Source: a bacterium HR37 (GTDB taxonomy: Bacteria; Desulfobacterota_D; UBA1144; Nemesobacterales; CSP1-2). From it: a stretch of DNA of 64,000 bases. The position numbers and the translations under genes were made by a program. The notes under the pieces were generated by a model. That model was given only the letters and a program-made list of their open reading frames with translations, searched no databases and was not told the DNA's origin. Positions 35,972 to 43,352 of the stretch are shown one piece after another (the first letter of the stretch is position 1; every line of letters begins with the position of its first letter). The DNA lies in NCBI GenBank assembly GCA_002898375.1, contig BEIN01000007.1, positions 38,132 to 102,131 of the forward strand. The letters are read 5' to 3'.

Positions 35972-37267
35972 ATGAATCTTAAAACCACCAACTCCCAGAA
36001 GCTATATAGAATAGCAAAACGTCTTATACCAGGTGGGGTAAACAGTCCCGTTCGCTCGTTTAAAGCAGTAGAGGGAACACCCGTTTTCGTATCCAAGGGA
36101 AAGGGTGCATGGATTACAGATGAAGATGGGAACAGATACATAGATTACATAGCCTCATGGGGCCCGCTTATACTCGGACATTCACACCCGGAGGTGGTAA
36201 GGGCTTTAAAAAAAACAGCTGAGAAGGGAACGAGTTACGGCGCCCCATGTAGAGAGGAGATAGAGCTTGCAGGGATCATAGTAAAAGCGTTTCCATCTGT
36301 GGAGATGGTTCGCATGACAAACTCCGGAACTGAGGCAATAATGAGCGCTGTCAGGGTCGCACGAGCCTACACCGGTAGAGATTTTGTGGTTAAATTCGAA
36401 GGATGTTACCACGGACATGCCGACTACCTACTTGTGAAAGCTGGTTCAGGTGCCACTACCTTTGGAACCCCAAGCAGCCCCGGTGTACCAAAGAGCTTTA
36501 CCGCTACCACACTTATAGCAAGGTACAACGATATAGAATCTGTTAAGAGACTTTTTGCCAGACACAAAAACAAGATAGCCTGCGTTCTTGTTGAGCCCGT
36601 TGCTGCCAATATGGGTGTTGTTCCCCCCAAAGATGGGTTCCTAGAGAAACTAAGGGAGATAACCCTAAATGAAGGTTCCATTCTCATTTTCGATGAGGTT
36701 ATAACAGGTTTTAGACTTGCCAGAGGGGGAGCCCAAGAGGTCTATGGTATACTGCCAGAGGTAACCTGCCTTGGGAAAATAATAGGAGGAGGGCTTCCTG
36801 TTGGAGCCTATGGTGGTAGAGCTGATATAATGAAGATGGTCTCTCCAGTTGGACCTGTATACCAAGCCGGAACCCTTTCAGGAAACCCGCTTGCCATGGC
36901 AGCGGGTATTGCAACGATTAGCAGGCTAAAAGGAAAAGATACCTACAAGAGACTAAATAACCTGACAAGCGAGCTGGTTAAGGAACTTAGAGAAATAATA
37001 AAAAAATTCAACATAAAAGCACGAATAAACTCTGCTGGCTCCATGTTTACTATATTCTTTACCGATAGAGAGGTTGTAGATTACGAATCCGCCCTTAGCT
37101 CTGATACAAAGTTGTATTCACGATTCTTTAAAAATCTGCTTAAAGCTGGTATTATGTTTCCGCCTTCTCAGTTTGAGGCTGTTTTTTTATCCCTTGCCCA
37201 CACTGAGAAGGAAATAGACATTACGCTTAAAGCTGCCTATAATGCTTTTAAAGAGCTAAAACCCTAG
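35972..37267 (+). CDS. hemL: glutamate-1-semialdehyde 2,1-aminomutase
   Basis: 431 residues, normal length. This PLP enzyme makes 5-aminolevulinate from glutamate-1-semialdehyde in the C5 heme/corrinoid route, so the host makes tetrapyrroles by the C5 path. Diagnostic text: 'IPGGVNSPVRSFKAVEGTP', 'YIDYIASWGPLILGH', 'FEGCYHGHADYLLVKAGSG', 'IFDEVITGFRLARGGAQ' and the PLP-lysine region 'VTCLGKIIGGGLPVGAYGG'. The same pathway feeds the cobamide genes at 47-52 kb. The stop codon overlaps the GGGAGGAAAG ribosome site of atpZ. Confidence 0.98.
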   Translation: MNLKTTNSQKLYRIAKRLIPGGVNSPVRSFKAVEGTPVFVSKGKGAWITDEDGNRYIDYIASWGPLILGHSHPEVVRALKKTAEKGTSYGAPCREEIELAGIIVKAFPSVEMVRMTNSGTEAIMSAVRVARAYTGRDFVVKFEGCYHGHADYLLVKAGSGATTFGTPSSPGVPKSFTATTLIARYNDIESVKRLFARHKNKIACVLVEPVAANMGVVPPKDGFLEKLREITLNEGSILIFDEVITGFRLARGGAQEVYGILPEVTCLGKIIGGGLPVGAYGGRADIMKMVSPVGPVYQAGTLSGNPLAMAAGIATISRLKGKDTYKRLNNLTSELVKELREIIKKFNIKARINSAGSMFTIFFTDREVVDYESALSSDTKLYSRFFKNLLKAGIMFPPSQFEAVFLSLAHTEKEIDITLKAAYNAFKELKP

Positions 37268-37283
37268 GGAGGAAAGAAGGTTA

Positions 37284-37520
37284 GTTAGAAAAAGAGAAGA
37301 CGAATTAGGATGGCTAGTTTACCTTGCTATAGGAACACACATTGCAGTCTCTATCATAGCGGGTCTATTGTTGGGGCATTTTGTTGATAAATGGGCAGGG
37401 ACAAAGACCCCGTGGTTTACCTTTATTGGGCTTATAGCGGGGATTATCTCAGGATTTAGCTTGCTGCTTAGGCTTTTGAAGAAGACGAAAAATGACAGCA
37501 ACGGTAATGAAGATAAATAG
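37284..37520 (+). CDS. atpZ: AtpZ-like ATP synthase accessory protein, start codon unresolved
   Basis: The frame encodes about 78 residues with two hydrophobic helices ('LGWLVYLAIGTHIAVSIIAGLLLGHF' is split by a turn, then 'PWFTFIGLIAGIISGFSLLLRL'), matching the AtpZ/AtpQ protein that often precedes atpI. GGGAGGAAAG lies at 37267-37276, but the frame has no ATG, GTG, TTG or CTG at usable distance; the codons there are TTA (37281) and GTT (37284). A single base difference (TTG or GTG) would restore a start. The frame is closed upstream by TAA at 37257. Its end overlaps atpI. The product helps Fo assembly or Mg/Ca transport in other bacteria. Confidence 0.7.
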   Translation, partial: VRKREDELGWLVYLAIGTHIAVSIIAGLLLGHFVDKWAGTKTPWFTFIGLIAGIISGFSLLLRLLKKTKNDSNGNEDK

Positions 37521-37878
37521 TGGTTCTATACTAGGCAGGATAGAGAAAGCAGGTCTTGTTGTTACAGGTATTATAGCATTGGTAAACGTGCTTCTTGGTT
37601 CACCGGAAATTGCACTTGGGGTGGTGGCAGGAGGCATACTTGCTACGGTAAACTTCTTTACAATAAAACTGGTAGTAAGGGCTATTGTATCAAACCTTTA
37701 CTCTAAAGGCTTTAGTATATTTGTTATCACGGTAAAACTCGCCATACTGATTGCAATAGTAATCTCTCTTTTTGCCTTTACAAGGCTAAACATCTATGGA
37801 TTCCTTATAGGCATTATGGGAGTGTTAATAGTAATAATAGGAGAAAGTCTACGAGGTGCAAAAAATGGAACACTTTAG
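37492..37878 (+). CDS. atpI: ATP synthase protein I (AtpI-like)
   Basis: 128 residues with four hydrophobic segments ('AGLVVTGIIALVNVLLG', 'LGVVAGGILATVNFFTIKLVV', 'VITVKLAILIAIVISLFAF', 'YGFLIGIMGVLIVIIGESL'), the pattern of AtpI, an assembly chaperone for the c ring. The ATG at 37492 overlaps the end of atpZ; an internal ATG at 37507 is a second choice. It overlaps atpB at its 3' end. Assignment depends on topology and position between atpZ and atpB rather than on strong motifs. Confidence 0.75.
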   Translation: MTATVMKINSGSILGRIEKAGLVVTGIIALVNVLLGSPEIALGVVAGGILATVNFFTIKLVVRAIVSNLYSKGFSIFVITVKLAILIAIVISLFAFTRLNIYGFLIGIMGVLIVIIGESLRGAKNGTL

Positions 37879-38554
37879 CTGGTTTACCCTATTTGGACTG
37901 GACCGCTATGACCATGTATTGGGGGCAATTATCGTTGTTGCCTTTTTAACCCTTGCCTCGTATAAGATAAAGAAGAACCTATCAAAAGGAGAATCGGTTC
38001 TGCCTGATGAGAAACTTTCCCTAAGAAACGTATTTGAGATCCTAACTGTTGACTTTTTAATAGACCTGCTTGCTGGGATAATGGGTTCTAGGGAAAAGGC
38101 AAAAAGGTATTTTCCCCTTCTTGGGGCCACTTTCTTCTTTATCTTATTTTCCAACTTGCTTGGACTGGTTCCTGGATTCCTTCCCCCTACCGGAAACTTT
38201 AATACCCCAGTTGCATGTGCAATTGTTATTTTTATCATGTATAACTTCTATGGATTTAAAGAACATGGCATTGGATACCTTAAACACTTTATGGGTCCCA
38301 TGATTTACCTGGCCCCACTTATGATAGTTATTGAATTTATAAGCCATCTGGTTAGACCAGCATCCCTCTCACTCAGGCTATTTTGGAATATGACAGGAGA
38401 CCACCTTGTTCTGGGTATTTTTACCAGTCTTACCCACTTTGTAATTCCGGCAGCATTTATCGCACTGGGTATCTTTGTATCTTTCCTGCAAGCATTTATA
38501 TTTACAATTCTTTCAGCTATATATATATCTTTATCGGTATCTCATGAACACTAA
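37865..38554 (+). CDS. atpB: F-type ATP synthase Fo subunit a
   Basis: 229 residues from the ATG at 37865, preceded by GAGGTG; a GTG three codons upstream is less likely. Subunit a forms the ion half-channels. The essential Arg is in 'LVRPASLSLRLFWNMTGDHLV' (about residues 155-175), with the neighbouring Asn and polar groups intact, and 'FYGFKEHGIGYLKHF' precedes it. Other ATP synthase genes (b, delta and F1) are not nearby, so this genome splits Fo genes Z-I-B-E from the rest, as seen in several lineages. Confidence 0.96.
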   Translation: MEHFSWFTLFGLDRYDHVLGAIIVVAFLTLASYKIKKNLSKGESVLPDEKLSLRNVFEILTVDFLIDLLAGIMGSREKAKRYFPLLGATFFFILFSNLLGLVPGFLPPTGNFNTPVACAIVIFIMYNFYGFKEHGIGYLKHFMGPMIYLAPLMIVIEFISHLVRPASLSLRLFWNMTGDHLVLGIFTSLTHFVIPAAFIALGIFVSFLQAFIFTILSAIYISLSVSHEH

Positions 38555-38624
38555 AAGCCAAAACCATGAAAGAGCTTTATCCCTTACAAATAAATAAAAT
38601 CAAACAAATCAAGGAGGTGCATAA

Positions 38625-38948
38625 ATGAAGAAGGTGGTATCAGTTGTAAGCATGTTAGGGGCTATGCTTCTTGTAATGCTGGTTCCCGAGGCTTTTGCTC
38701 AGGAAGGAGGAATGGGAGAGACAGCAAAGGCAGCGCTGGCCATAGGAAGTGGTCTTGGCATAGGAATAGCAGCCGGTATAGGGGCCTTAGGACAGGGACG
38801 TGCAACAGCAGCAGCTTTAAGTGGGATCGCAAGAAACCCTGGAGCTGCCCCCAGGATACAAACCCCTATGATAATCGGCCTTGCCCTTATTGAGTCTCTT
38901 GTAATTTATGCTCTTGCTATCACATTCCTGCTTCAGGCAAAAATATAG
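38625..38948 (+). CDS. atpE: F-type ATP synthase Fo subunit c with N-terminal signal peptide
   Basis: 107 residues, longer than the usual 75-90 because of an N-terminal signal peptide: KK, a hydrophobic stretch, and a probable signal peptidase site AFA-QE after residue 25. The mature hairpin has the Gly-rich helix '[18 protein letters not shown]', polar loop [11 protein letters not shown] and helix 2 with the ion-carrying Glu in LIESLVIY. Gln57, Glu90, Ser91 and Tyr95 of the precursor match the Na+-site positions known from Ilyobacter-type c subunits. AAGGAGGTG precedes the ATG. A hairpin follows the gene. Confidence 0.96.
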   Translation: MKKVVSVVSMLGAMLLVMLVPEAFAQEGGMGETAKAALAIGSGLGIGIAAGIGALGQGRATAAALSGIARNPGAAPRIQTPMIIGLALIESLVIYALAITFLLQAKI

Positions 38949-38965
38949 ATTGTAACAGACCAGGA

Positions 38966-39003
38966 AGGTAGGAAGGTATAAAGGTTATATAACCTTCCTA
39001 CCT
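38966..39003 (+). terminator. stem-loop after atpE
   Basis: AGGTAGGAAGGT (38966-38977) pairs with ACCTTCCTACCT (38992-39003) around a loop that contains its own small palindrome. There is no T run, so it could be a terminator needing a factor or an mRNA-stabilising hairpin that raises c-subunit expression. Confidence 0.6.
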
Positions 39004-39011
39004 GCTATTAA

Positions 39012-39416
39012 ATGAGACTTAATCTGCTTCTTCCAATCTTTCTTTTTTTGATAACAGGGTGTTTTACAACCGCTCTATCAGGTAGAAGGGAAGAGTCCCT
39101 TAAGAAAACAGCTTCCCTATACTATACACTCATTATGTGGAAGCACTTTAAAAGGGCCAACGCTTTTGTACATGAAGAAAAAAGAAGGCAATTTGACAGA
39201 TTTACTTCCAGAATAAAAGATAAACTCAACATAACCAGCTATCAGATAAAAGATATAGTATTTGAGGACAATAAGAGGAGCAAGGTTAAGGTGGTCTTAA
39301 GCTACTACAAGTATCCCTCAGTATCTGAAAAAACCGTTTTCCTTGAAGATATATGGATTTTTGAGAAAGGAAACTGGTTTATTTACTCAGATTTTGAAGA
39401 CGAGGTATTTAGATAG
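39012..39416 (+). CDS. small lipoprotein of unknown function
   Basis: 134 residues with a signal peptide ending in LITGC (about Cys17). The mature part begins with a helix ('SLKKTASLYYTLIMWKHFKRANAFV') and continues with strands ending 'WIFEKGNWFIYSDFEDE', which resembles an NTF2/DUF4440-like cone fold; this is an impression. The 3' end overlaps the convergent CCA-transferase gene by 34 bp. No family recognised. Confidence 0.6.
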   Translation: MRLNLLLPIFLFLITGCFTTALSGRREESLKKTASLYYTLIMWKHFKRANAFVHEEKRRQFDRFTSRIKDKLNITSYQIKDIVFEDNKRSKVKVVLSYYKYPSVSEKTVFLEDIWIFEKGNWFIYSDFEDEVFR

Positions 39417-40774
39417 CTATCTAGAGGAAATCTCTCAAGAACAAACCTTTTAGCTTCTTCCTTGGTGCTTACAAGACCCTCAAGTTGAGCCTCCTCAAGG
39501 GAACTCAGTATCTTAGAGAAGATAGGTCCTGGACTATACCCCATCTCAATCAGGTCGTATCCGGATAAAATAGGCTTTGGTTTTATTTCCTCTTCTTTAA
39601 ATTCCTTAAGCTTTCTCTTTACAAATTCATATGCTTCTGTAGAACCATGACTTGCAAGACAATCAGCCAGATGGAGTGTAAGGTGGTCTTCAAAATATGG
39701 CAACCCGATAAAACGCTTTAGAGTGCTTTCTCTCATATGGAAAACATCTTTAAACCTTAGATGCTCTCTTACAAGAGAGGTTATTCTCTCGGTCTGCTTG
39801 TTTGACAACCTTAGTCTTTTGCATATCTTTCGAGCCATATCAGCCCCCACTCTATCGTGTCCGTTAAACCTTATCCTATCTGAGATACTGAAAGTAGGGG
39901 GTTTTCCTATGTCATGGAGTAGCCCACCCAATGCAAGCTCGGGAGAGACCTTCCCCTCTGTAATCTCATAAAGCCTGTCAAGTACCAAACAGGTATGGGT
40001 AAAGACATCACCTTCAGGATGAAACTCAGGAGGCTGTGGTACCCCATAGAGATTGTCAACTTCCGGAAGTATGTATTTGAGCAATCCAGTTTCCCTTAGT
40101 AACCTTATACCAAGTCCGGGATTCTTCTGTATTAGAATCTTTATAATTTCATCTCTTATCCTTTCAGCACTTACCTGGTTAATAAGCGGAGCAAGGTCTT
40201 TTATCGCCCTTAAGGTTTCTTCTTCCAGTTTGTAGTTAAATCTCGCTGCAAACCTTACAGCCCTTAACATACGAAGTTTGTCTTCATTAAACCTATCATA
40301 GGGATTGCCTATAGTTCGAATTATCCCCCTCTCTATATCCTCCATTCCTCCAACATAGTCTATAACCTCTTCGGTAACAGGGTCATAGAGCATACCATTT
40401 ATCGTAAAATCCCTTCTTTTTACATCTTCCCGCTCATCCTCTGTATAAATAACCCTGTCTGGATGCCTTCCATCTGAATAGCTTTCATCCCTTCTCATTG
40501 TAGCAACCTCGAATTTGAATCCATTCTCCATAACCAGAACAACCCCAAAGCTAACACCCACAGGGACCGTACGTTTAAAGAGATTCATAACCTCTTCAGG
40601 CCTTGCACTGGTAGTGATATCGTATTCTTTAGGAGGGATTCCCATAACGGTATCCCTAACCCCACCGCCGACAAAAAATGCCTTGTATCCCCTCCCCCGC
40701 AGGGTTTCAACTATACCCTTACCTATCTCAAATAACCTGCTTGGAAACGGCTTTACCTTGAAAACACTGGCCAT
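39383..40774 (-). CDS. CCA-adding tRNA nucleotidyltransferase / poly(A) polymerase family with HD domain
   Basis: 463 residues. The class II nucleotidyltransferase head shows 'FFVGGGVRDTVMGIPPKEYDITT' with metal-binding acidic residues, 'RRDFTINGMLYD' and 'ERIRDEIIKIL'. The C-terminal half carries an HD domain ('HTCLVLDRL' and 'GLLHDIGKP'), as in CCA enzymes with 2',3'-cyclic phosphodiesterase/phosphatase activity. Since the tRNAs in this window encode their CCA, the enzyme would mainly repair 3' ends; a poly(A) polymerase role cannot be excluded. Normal length. Confidence 0.92.
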   Translation of the reverse strand: MASVFKVKPFPSRLFEIGKGIVETLRGRGYKAFFVGGGVRDTVMGIPPKEYDITTSARPEEVMNLFKRTVPVGVSFGVVLVMENGFKFEVATMRRDESYSDGRHPDRVIYTEDEREDVKRRDFTINGMLYDPVTEEVIDYVGGMEDIERGIIRTIGNPYDRFNEDKLRMLRAVRFAARFNYKLEEETLRAIKDLAPLINQVSAERIRDEIIKILIQKNPGLGIRLLRETGLLKYILPEVDNLYGVPQPPEFHPEGDVFTHTCLVLDRLYEITEGKVSPELALGGLLHDIGKPPTFSISDRIRFNGHDRVGADMARKICKRLRLSNKQTERITSLVREHLRFKDVFHMRESTLKRFIGLPYFEDHLTLHLADCLASHGSTEAYEFVKRKLKEFKEEEIKPKPILSGYDLIEMGYSPGPIFSKILSSLEEAQLEGLVSTKEEAKRFVLERFPLDSYLNTSSSKSE

Positions 40775-40845
40775 ATTTTACCACTCTTCTTTTTATAGTA
40801 TATTTATTAACTTGCCTTAACCAAATACTCTAGAGCAACTATTCT

Positions 40846-41850
40846 ATGAAAGAGAAAACTATACCTGAACTTATAGAAAACAGAACCAAAAAATACGGTG
40901 GGAAAATACTATTTCAACGCAAGGATGGATGGAGCTGGAAACAGGTAACCTGGCTTGATTTTGAAAACGAAGTTAAAAGCATAGCTTCATTCCTTATAGG
41001 AACAGGCTTCTCCTGTGGAGACTCAGCCGTTATACTGTCACCTAACAAACTCGAATCTCTTCTAACCGATATTGCTATTCACCTAATAGGTGGAATCTCA
41101 ATTTCATTCTCACCAAAAGAAAATCCAGAGCTTATAAACTGTGCCCTTAAGGACACCTGCTTCAAATTCGTCTTTGCCGAGGACAAAGACACCCTTACCT
41201 CCTTTTGCAAACTCATTGATGGGAAAAGACCTGAAAACATAGTGCTTTTTTCGGATAGCAATAGCCAAAACCTTGGAGAGGCTATAAGTTACAAAACACT
41301 AATAAGACTTGGGATGATTAAAAAGAAGCAGATTGGAGATAATCTTACATGTATATCCAAAAGCGTATCTCCAGAGCATATAGCAACGGTTCTGTTAAAT
41401 TCCACCCCTGAGGGCAAACTCATAAAGGTTCAACTTACACATGAAAACCTAATAAACACACTTATTGCAGTATCGGAGAGATTAAACTTTATGTGTGAAG
41501 AAGACCAATCCTTTTCGTATCTTCCCTCGACAAAAGTATTTGAAAAGCTGATAAACTATTTGGCAATCTTTTTTGGAATCCGAATTTCAATGGCCGAAAG
41601 CAGAAACTCCTTCTTTGAAGACATTCTGGAAATAAAACCCACAATAGTTTTTGAAACAAAAACAGGTATTGAGCAGATACTAACAAAGACCCCAGGAGAA
41701 CCTTCAAAAAAAGAGCTAAAAAACCTCCTTGGAGGAAGGATAAAATACATAGTTACCGATTCATTGCCAGACACCCAAATTACAAACTTATTAATAAAAT
41801 CGGATCTTACTGTAAAGGATGTACCAGAGTTAAAAAGCATTTTTGATTAG
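40846..41850 (+). CDS. truncated AMP-binding (acyl-CoA synthetase-like) protein lacking catalytic motifs
   Basis: 334 residues aligned by eye to the N-terminal half of long-chain acyl-CoA synthetases: 'IPELIENRTKKYGGKILFQRKDG', 'VTWLDFENEVKSIASFLI', 'GDSAVILSPNKLE', and 'FSYLPSTKVFEKLINYL' where active enzymes have 'SFLPLSHVFE'. The ATP-binding A3 loop, normally TSGTTGxPKGV, reads LNSTPEGKLIKVQLTHENL (about 183-202), so its Gly/Thr/Lys pattern is lost. The A5-A10 motifs and the C-terminal lid are absent; the protein ends in a terminal stop. It overlaps xseA by 4 bp, tail to tail. Either a decayed gene or a repurposed non-enzyme. Codons are normal. Confidence 0.75.
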   Translation: MKEKTIPELIENRTKKYGGKILFQRKDGWSWKQVTWLDFENEVKSIASFLIGTGFSCGDSAVILSPNKLESLLTDIAIHLIGGISISFSPKENPELINCALKDTCFKFVFAEDKDTLTSFCKLIDGKRPENIVLFSDSNSQNLGEAISYKTLIRLGMIKKKQIGDNLTCISKSVSPEHIATVLLNSTPEGKLIKVQLTHENLINTLIAVSERLNFMCEEDQSFSYLPSTKVFEKLINYLAIFFGIRISMAESRNSFFEDILEIKPTIVFETKTGIEQILTKTPGEPSKKELKNLLGGRIKYIVTDSLPDTQITNLLIKSDLTVKDVPELKSIFD

Positions 41851-43016
41851 TTTTCTACCTCCTCCACAACACACACTGCCCTTCCACTGTGAAACCTTAT
41901 AACCACCTTATCTCCCGATTTAATTTCCTTTGAGTCCTTAACCACTGTCATAAAGGGAAGTTTATAAGCTATACTATAACCCCGCTCTAAAACCTTTAAA
42001 GGGCTTAGTGCCTCTAGTTTTCCAAACATACCTTTAAGCTCCAGTGCTGCTGAATCAAGCTTACTCTCCATTACACGCCTCATAGAAGTTTGCAACTGAA
42101 GGAGTTCCTTTCCATAAAGCTCCAGTTTTTTCCTTACCGCAAGCACCATTCTTTCTTTCAAATCCCAAAGCTCCTCAATAAGCTTTCCTTTATCCTTTAC
42201 AACTATCTCTGCTGCCATAGTGGGAGTAGAGGCTCGCAGGTCTGCTACAAGGTCAGATATAGTAATATCGATTTCATGCCCTATTGCAGACACCAAAGGG
42301 ACCGGAGACCTGCTAACCTCCCGGGCCACTATTTCCTCATTAAAAGCCCAGAGATCCTCCTTTGAACCACCACCTCTTGCAAGTATGATTAAATCAAGCC
42401 CTTCAATCCGATAAAGCCTGCGTAATGCTCTTACAATTTCCAAAGGGGCTTCTTCACCCTGAACACGGGTTGGTGATATAACTATCTCTAAGTTGGGAAA
42501 CTTTCTTTCGATAACCTTGAGTATATCCTTTATTGCCGCCCCAGAAGGAGAGGTAACGATCCCTATCTTGCGGGGGAGAAAAGGAAGGGGCCTTTTTCTC
42601 TCCTCGGAAAACAATCCTTCGGCAAATAGCCTTTCTTTTAGCTGCTCAAGAGCAAGTGCCTGGGCTCCTATCCCTTTTGGCTCAATATGCTTAACATTTA
42701 AGCGATAGATCCCCTGCCTTTCATATACACCCACCTGCCCGTAACATATAACTTCCATTCCATTTTCGGGCTTGAATCTTATATACTGATTTACCCACTT
42801 AAAACAAACGGCTGAGATTTGGCTGCCTTCATCTTTTAAAGAAAAAAACCAATGACCACTTGAGAAGTTATCCCTAAAATTAGATACCTCACCCACTACC
42901 CACACATGGTCATATCCTATTTCCTCTTCAATCAATTCTTTAATTCTTGCTGTAAGCTCAGATACGGTGTATACGTCCTTTGCAATTAGCTTTAAAAAGC
43001 TAGAGAAATCATTCAT
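41847..43016 (-). CDS. xseA: exodeoxyribonuclease VII large subunit
   Basis: 389 residues. The N-terminal OB domain begins 'VYTVSELTARIKELIEEEI' and includes 'VWVVGEVSNFRDNFSSGHWFFSLKDEGSQI'. The nuclease core has 'PFLPRKIGIVTSPSGAAIKDIL', 'LDLIILARGGGSKEDLWAFNEE' and 'PLVSAIGHEIDITISDLVADLRASTP'. The C-terminal coiled coil follows. It degrades single-stranded DNA with XseB, which is not in the window. The -10 box GATACT ends 7 bases before the ATG and no ribosome site exists. Confidence 0.97.
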   Translation of the reverse strand: MNDFSSFLKLIAKDVYTVSELTARIKELIEEEIGYDHVWVVGEVSNFRDNFSSGHWFFSLKDEGSQISAVCFKWVNQYIRFKPENGMEVICYGQVGVYERQGIYRLNVKHIEPKGIGAQALALEQLKERLFAEGLFSEERKRPLPFLPRKIGIVTSPSGAAIKDILKVIERKFPNLEIVISPTRVQGEEAPLEIVRALRRLYRIEGLDLIILARGGGSKEDLWAFNEEIVAREVSRSPVPLVSAIGHEIDITISDLVADLRASTPTMAAEIVVKDKGKLIEELWDLKERMVLAVRKKLELYGKELLQLQTSMRRVMESKLDSAALELKGMFGKLEALSPLKVLERGYSIAYKLPFMTVVKDSKEIKSGDKVVIRFHSGRAVCVVEEVEN

Positions 43017-43023
43017 TAAGAAA

Positions 43024-43052
43024 AGTATCTTAAATTACCTCTGAATAGTCAA
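43024..43052 (-). promoter_or_regulatory. xseA promoter, leaderless type
   Basis: On the minus strand TTGACT (43052-43047), a 17-bp spacer and GATACT (43029-43024); the ATG begins 7 bases later at 43016. Transcription should start at or one base before the start codon. Confidence 0.6.
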
Positions 43053-43116
43053 GATCAATTGCACCCTTTAAATTGAAAGAGCAGTGATTATTTTATATAA
43101 GAGGAGGTAGAAGGTT

Positions 43117-43350
43117 ATGCACAAAAACCTTATCGACTACATTGCGACACAGACTGAAGATGGGTTCCAGATAGTATTTAACAACCCAAAAAGAGCACCT
43201 ATGAAGGTAAGTTTTTACGATTTACAGACATTTATACAAAAGCTAAATATAGATATGCTTTCGGGGAAAAAACCAAACCTTACGGAAGAAGAGGAAGTTT
43301 TGCTAACACTGTGGCAGATGTTACTTATCCCCGAAAACACCGTACACTGA
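43117..43350 (+). CDS. small protein of unknown function (77 aa)
   Basis: 77 residues, no signal peptide or membrane segment. It opens 'HKNLIDYIATQTEDGFQIVF' and ends in an acidic helix 'EEEEVLLTLWQMLLIP'. A strong AAGAGGAGG ribosome site at 43099-43107 makes it a real gene. It lies between two minus-strand genes (xseA upstream, the ThyX-like gene downstream, converging with a 2-bp gap). No known family recognised. Confidence 0.7.
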   Translation: MHKNLIDYIATQTEDGFQIVFNNPKRAPMKVSFYDLQTFIQKLNIDMLSGKKPNLTEEEEVLLTLWQMLLIPENTVH

Positions 43351-43352
43351 CT

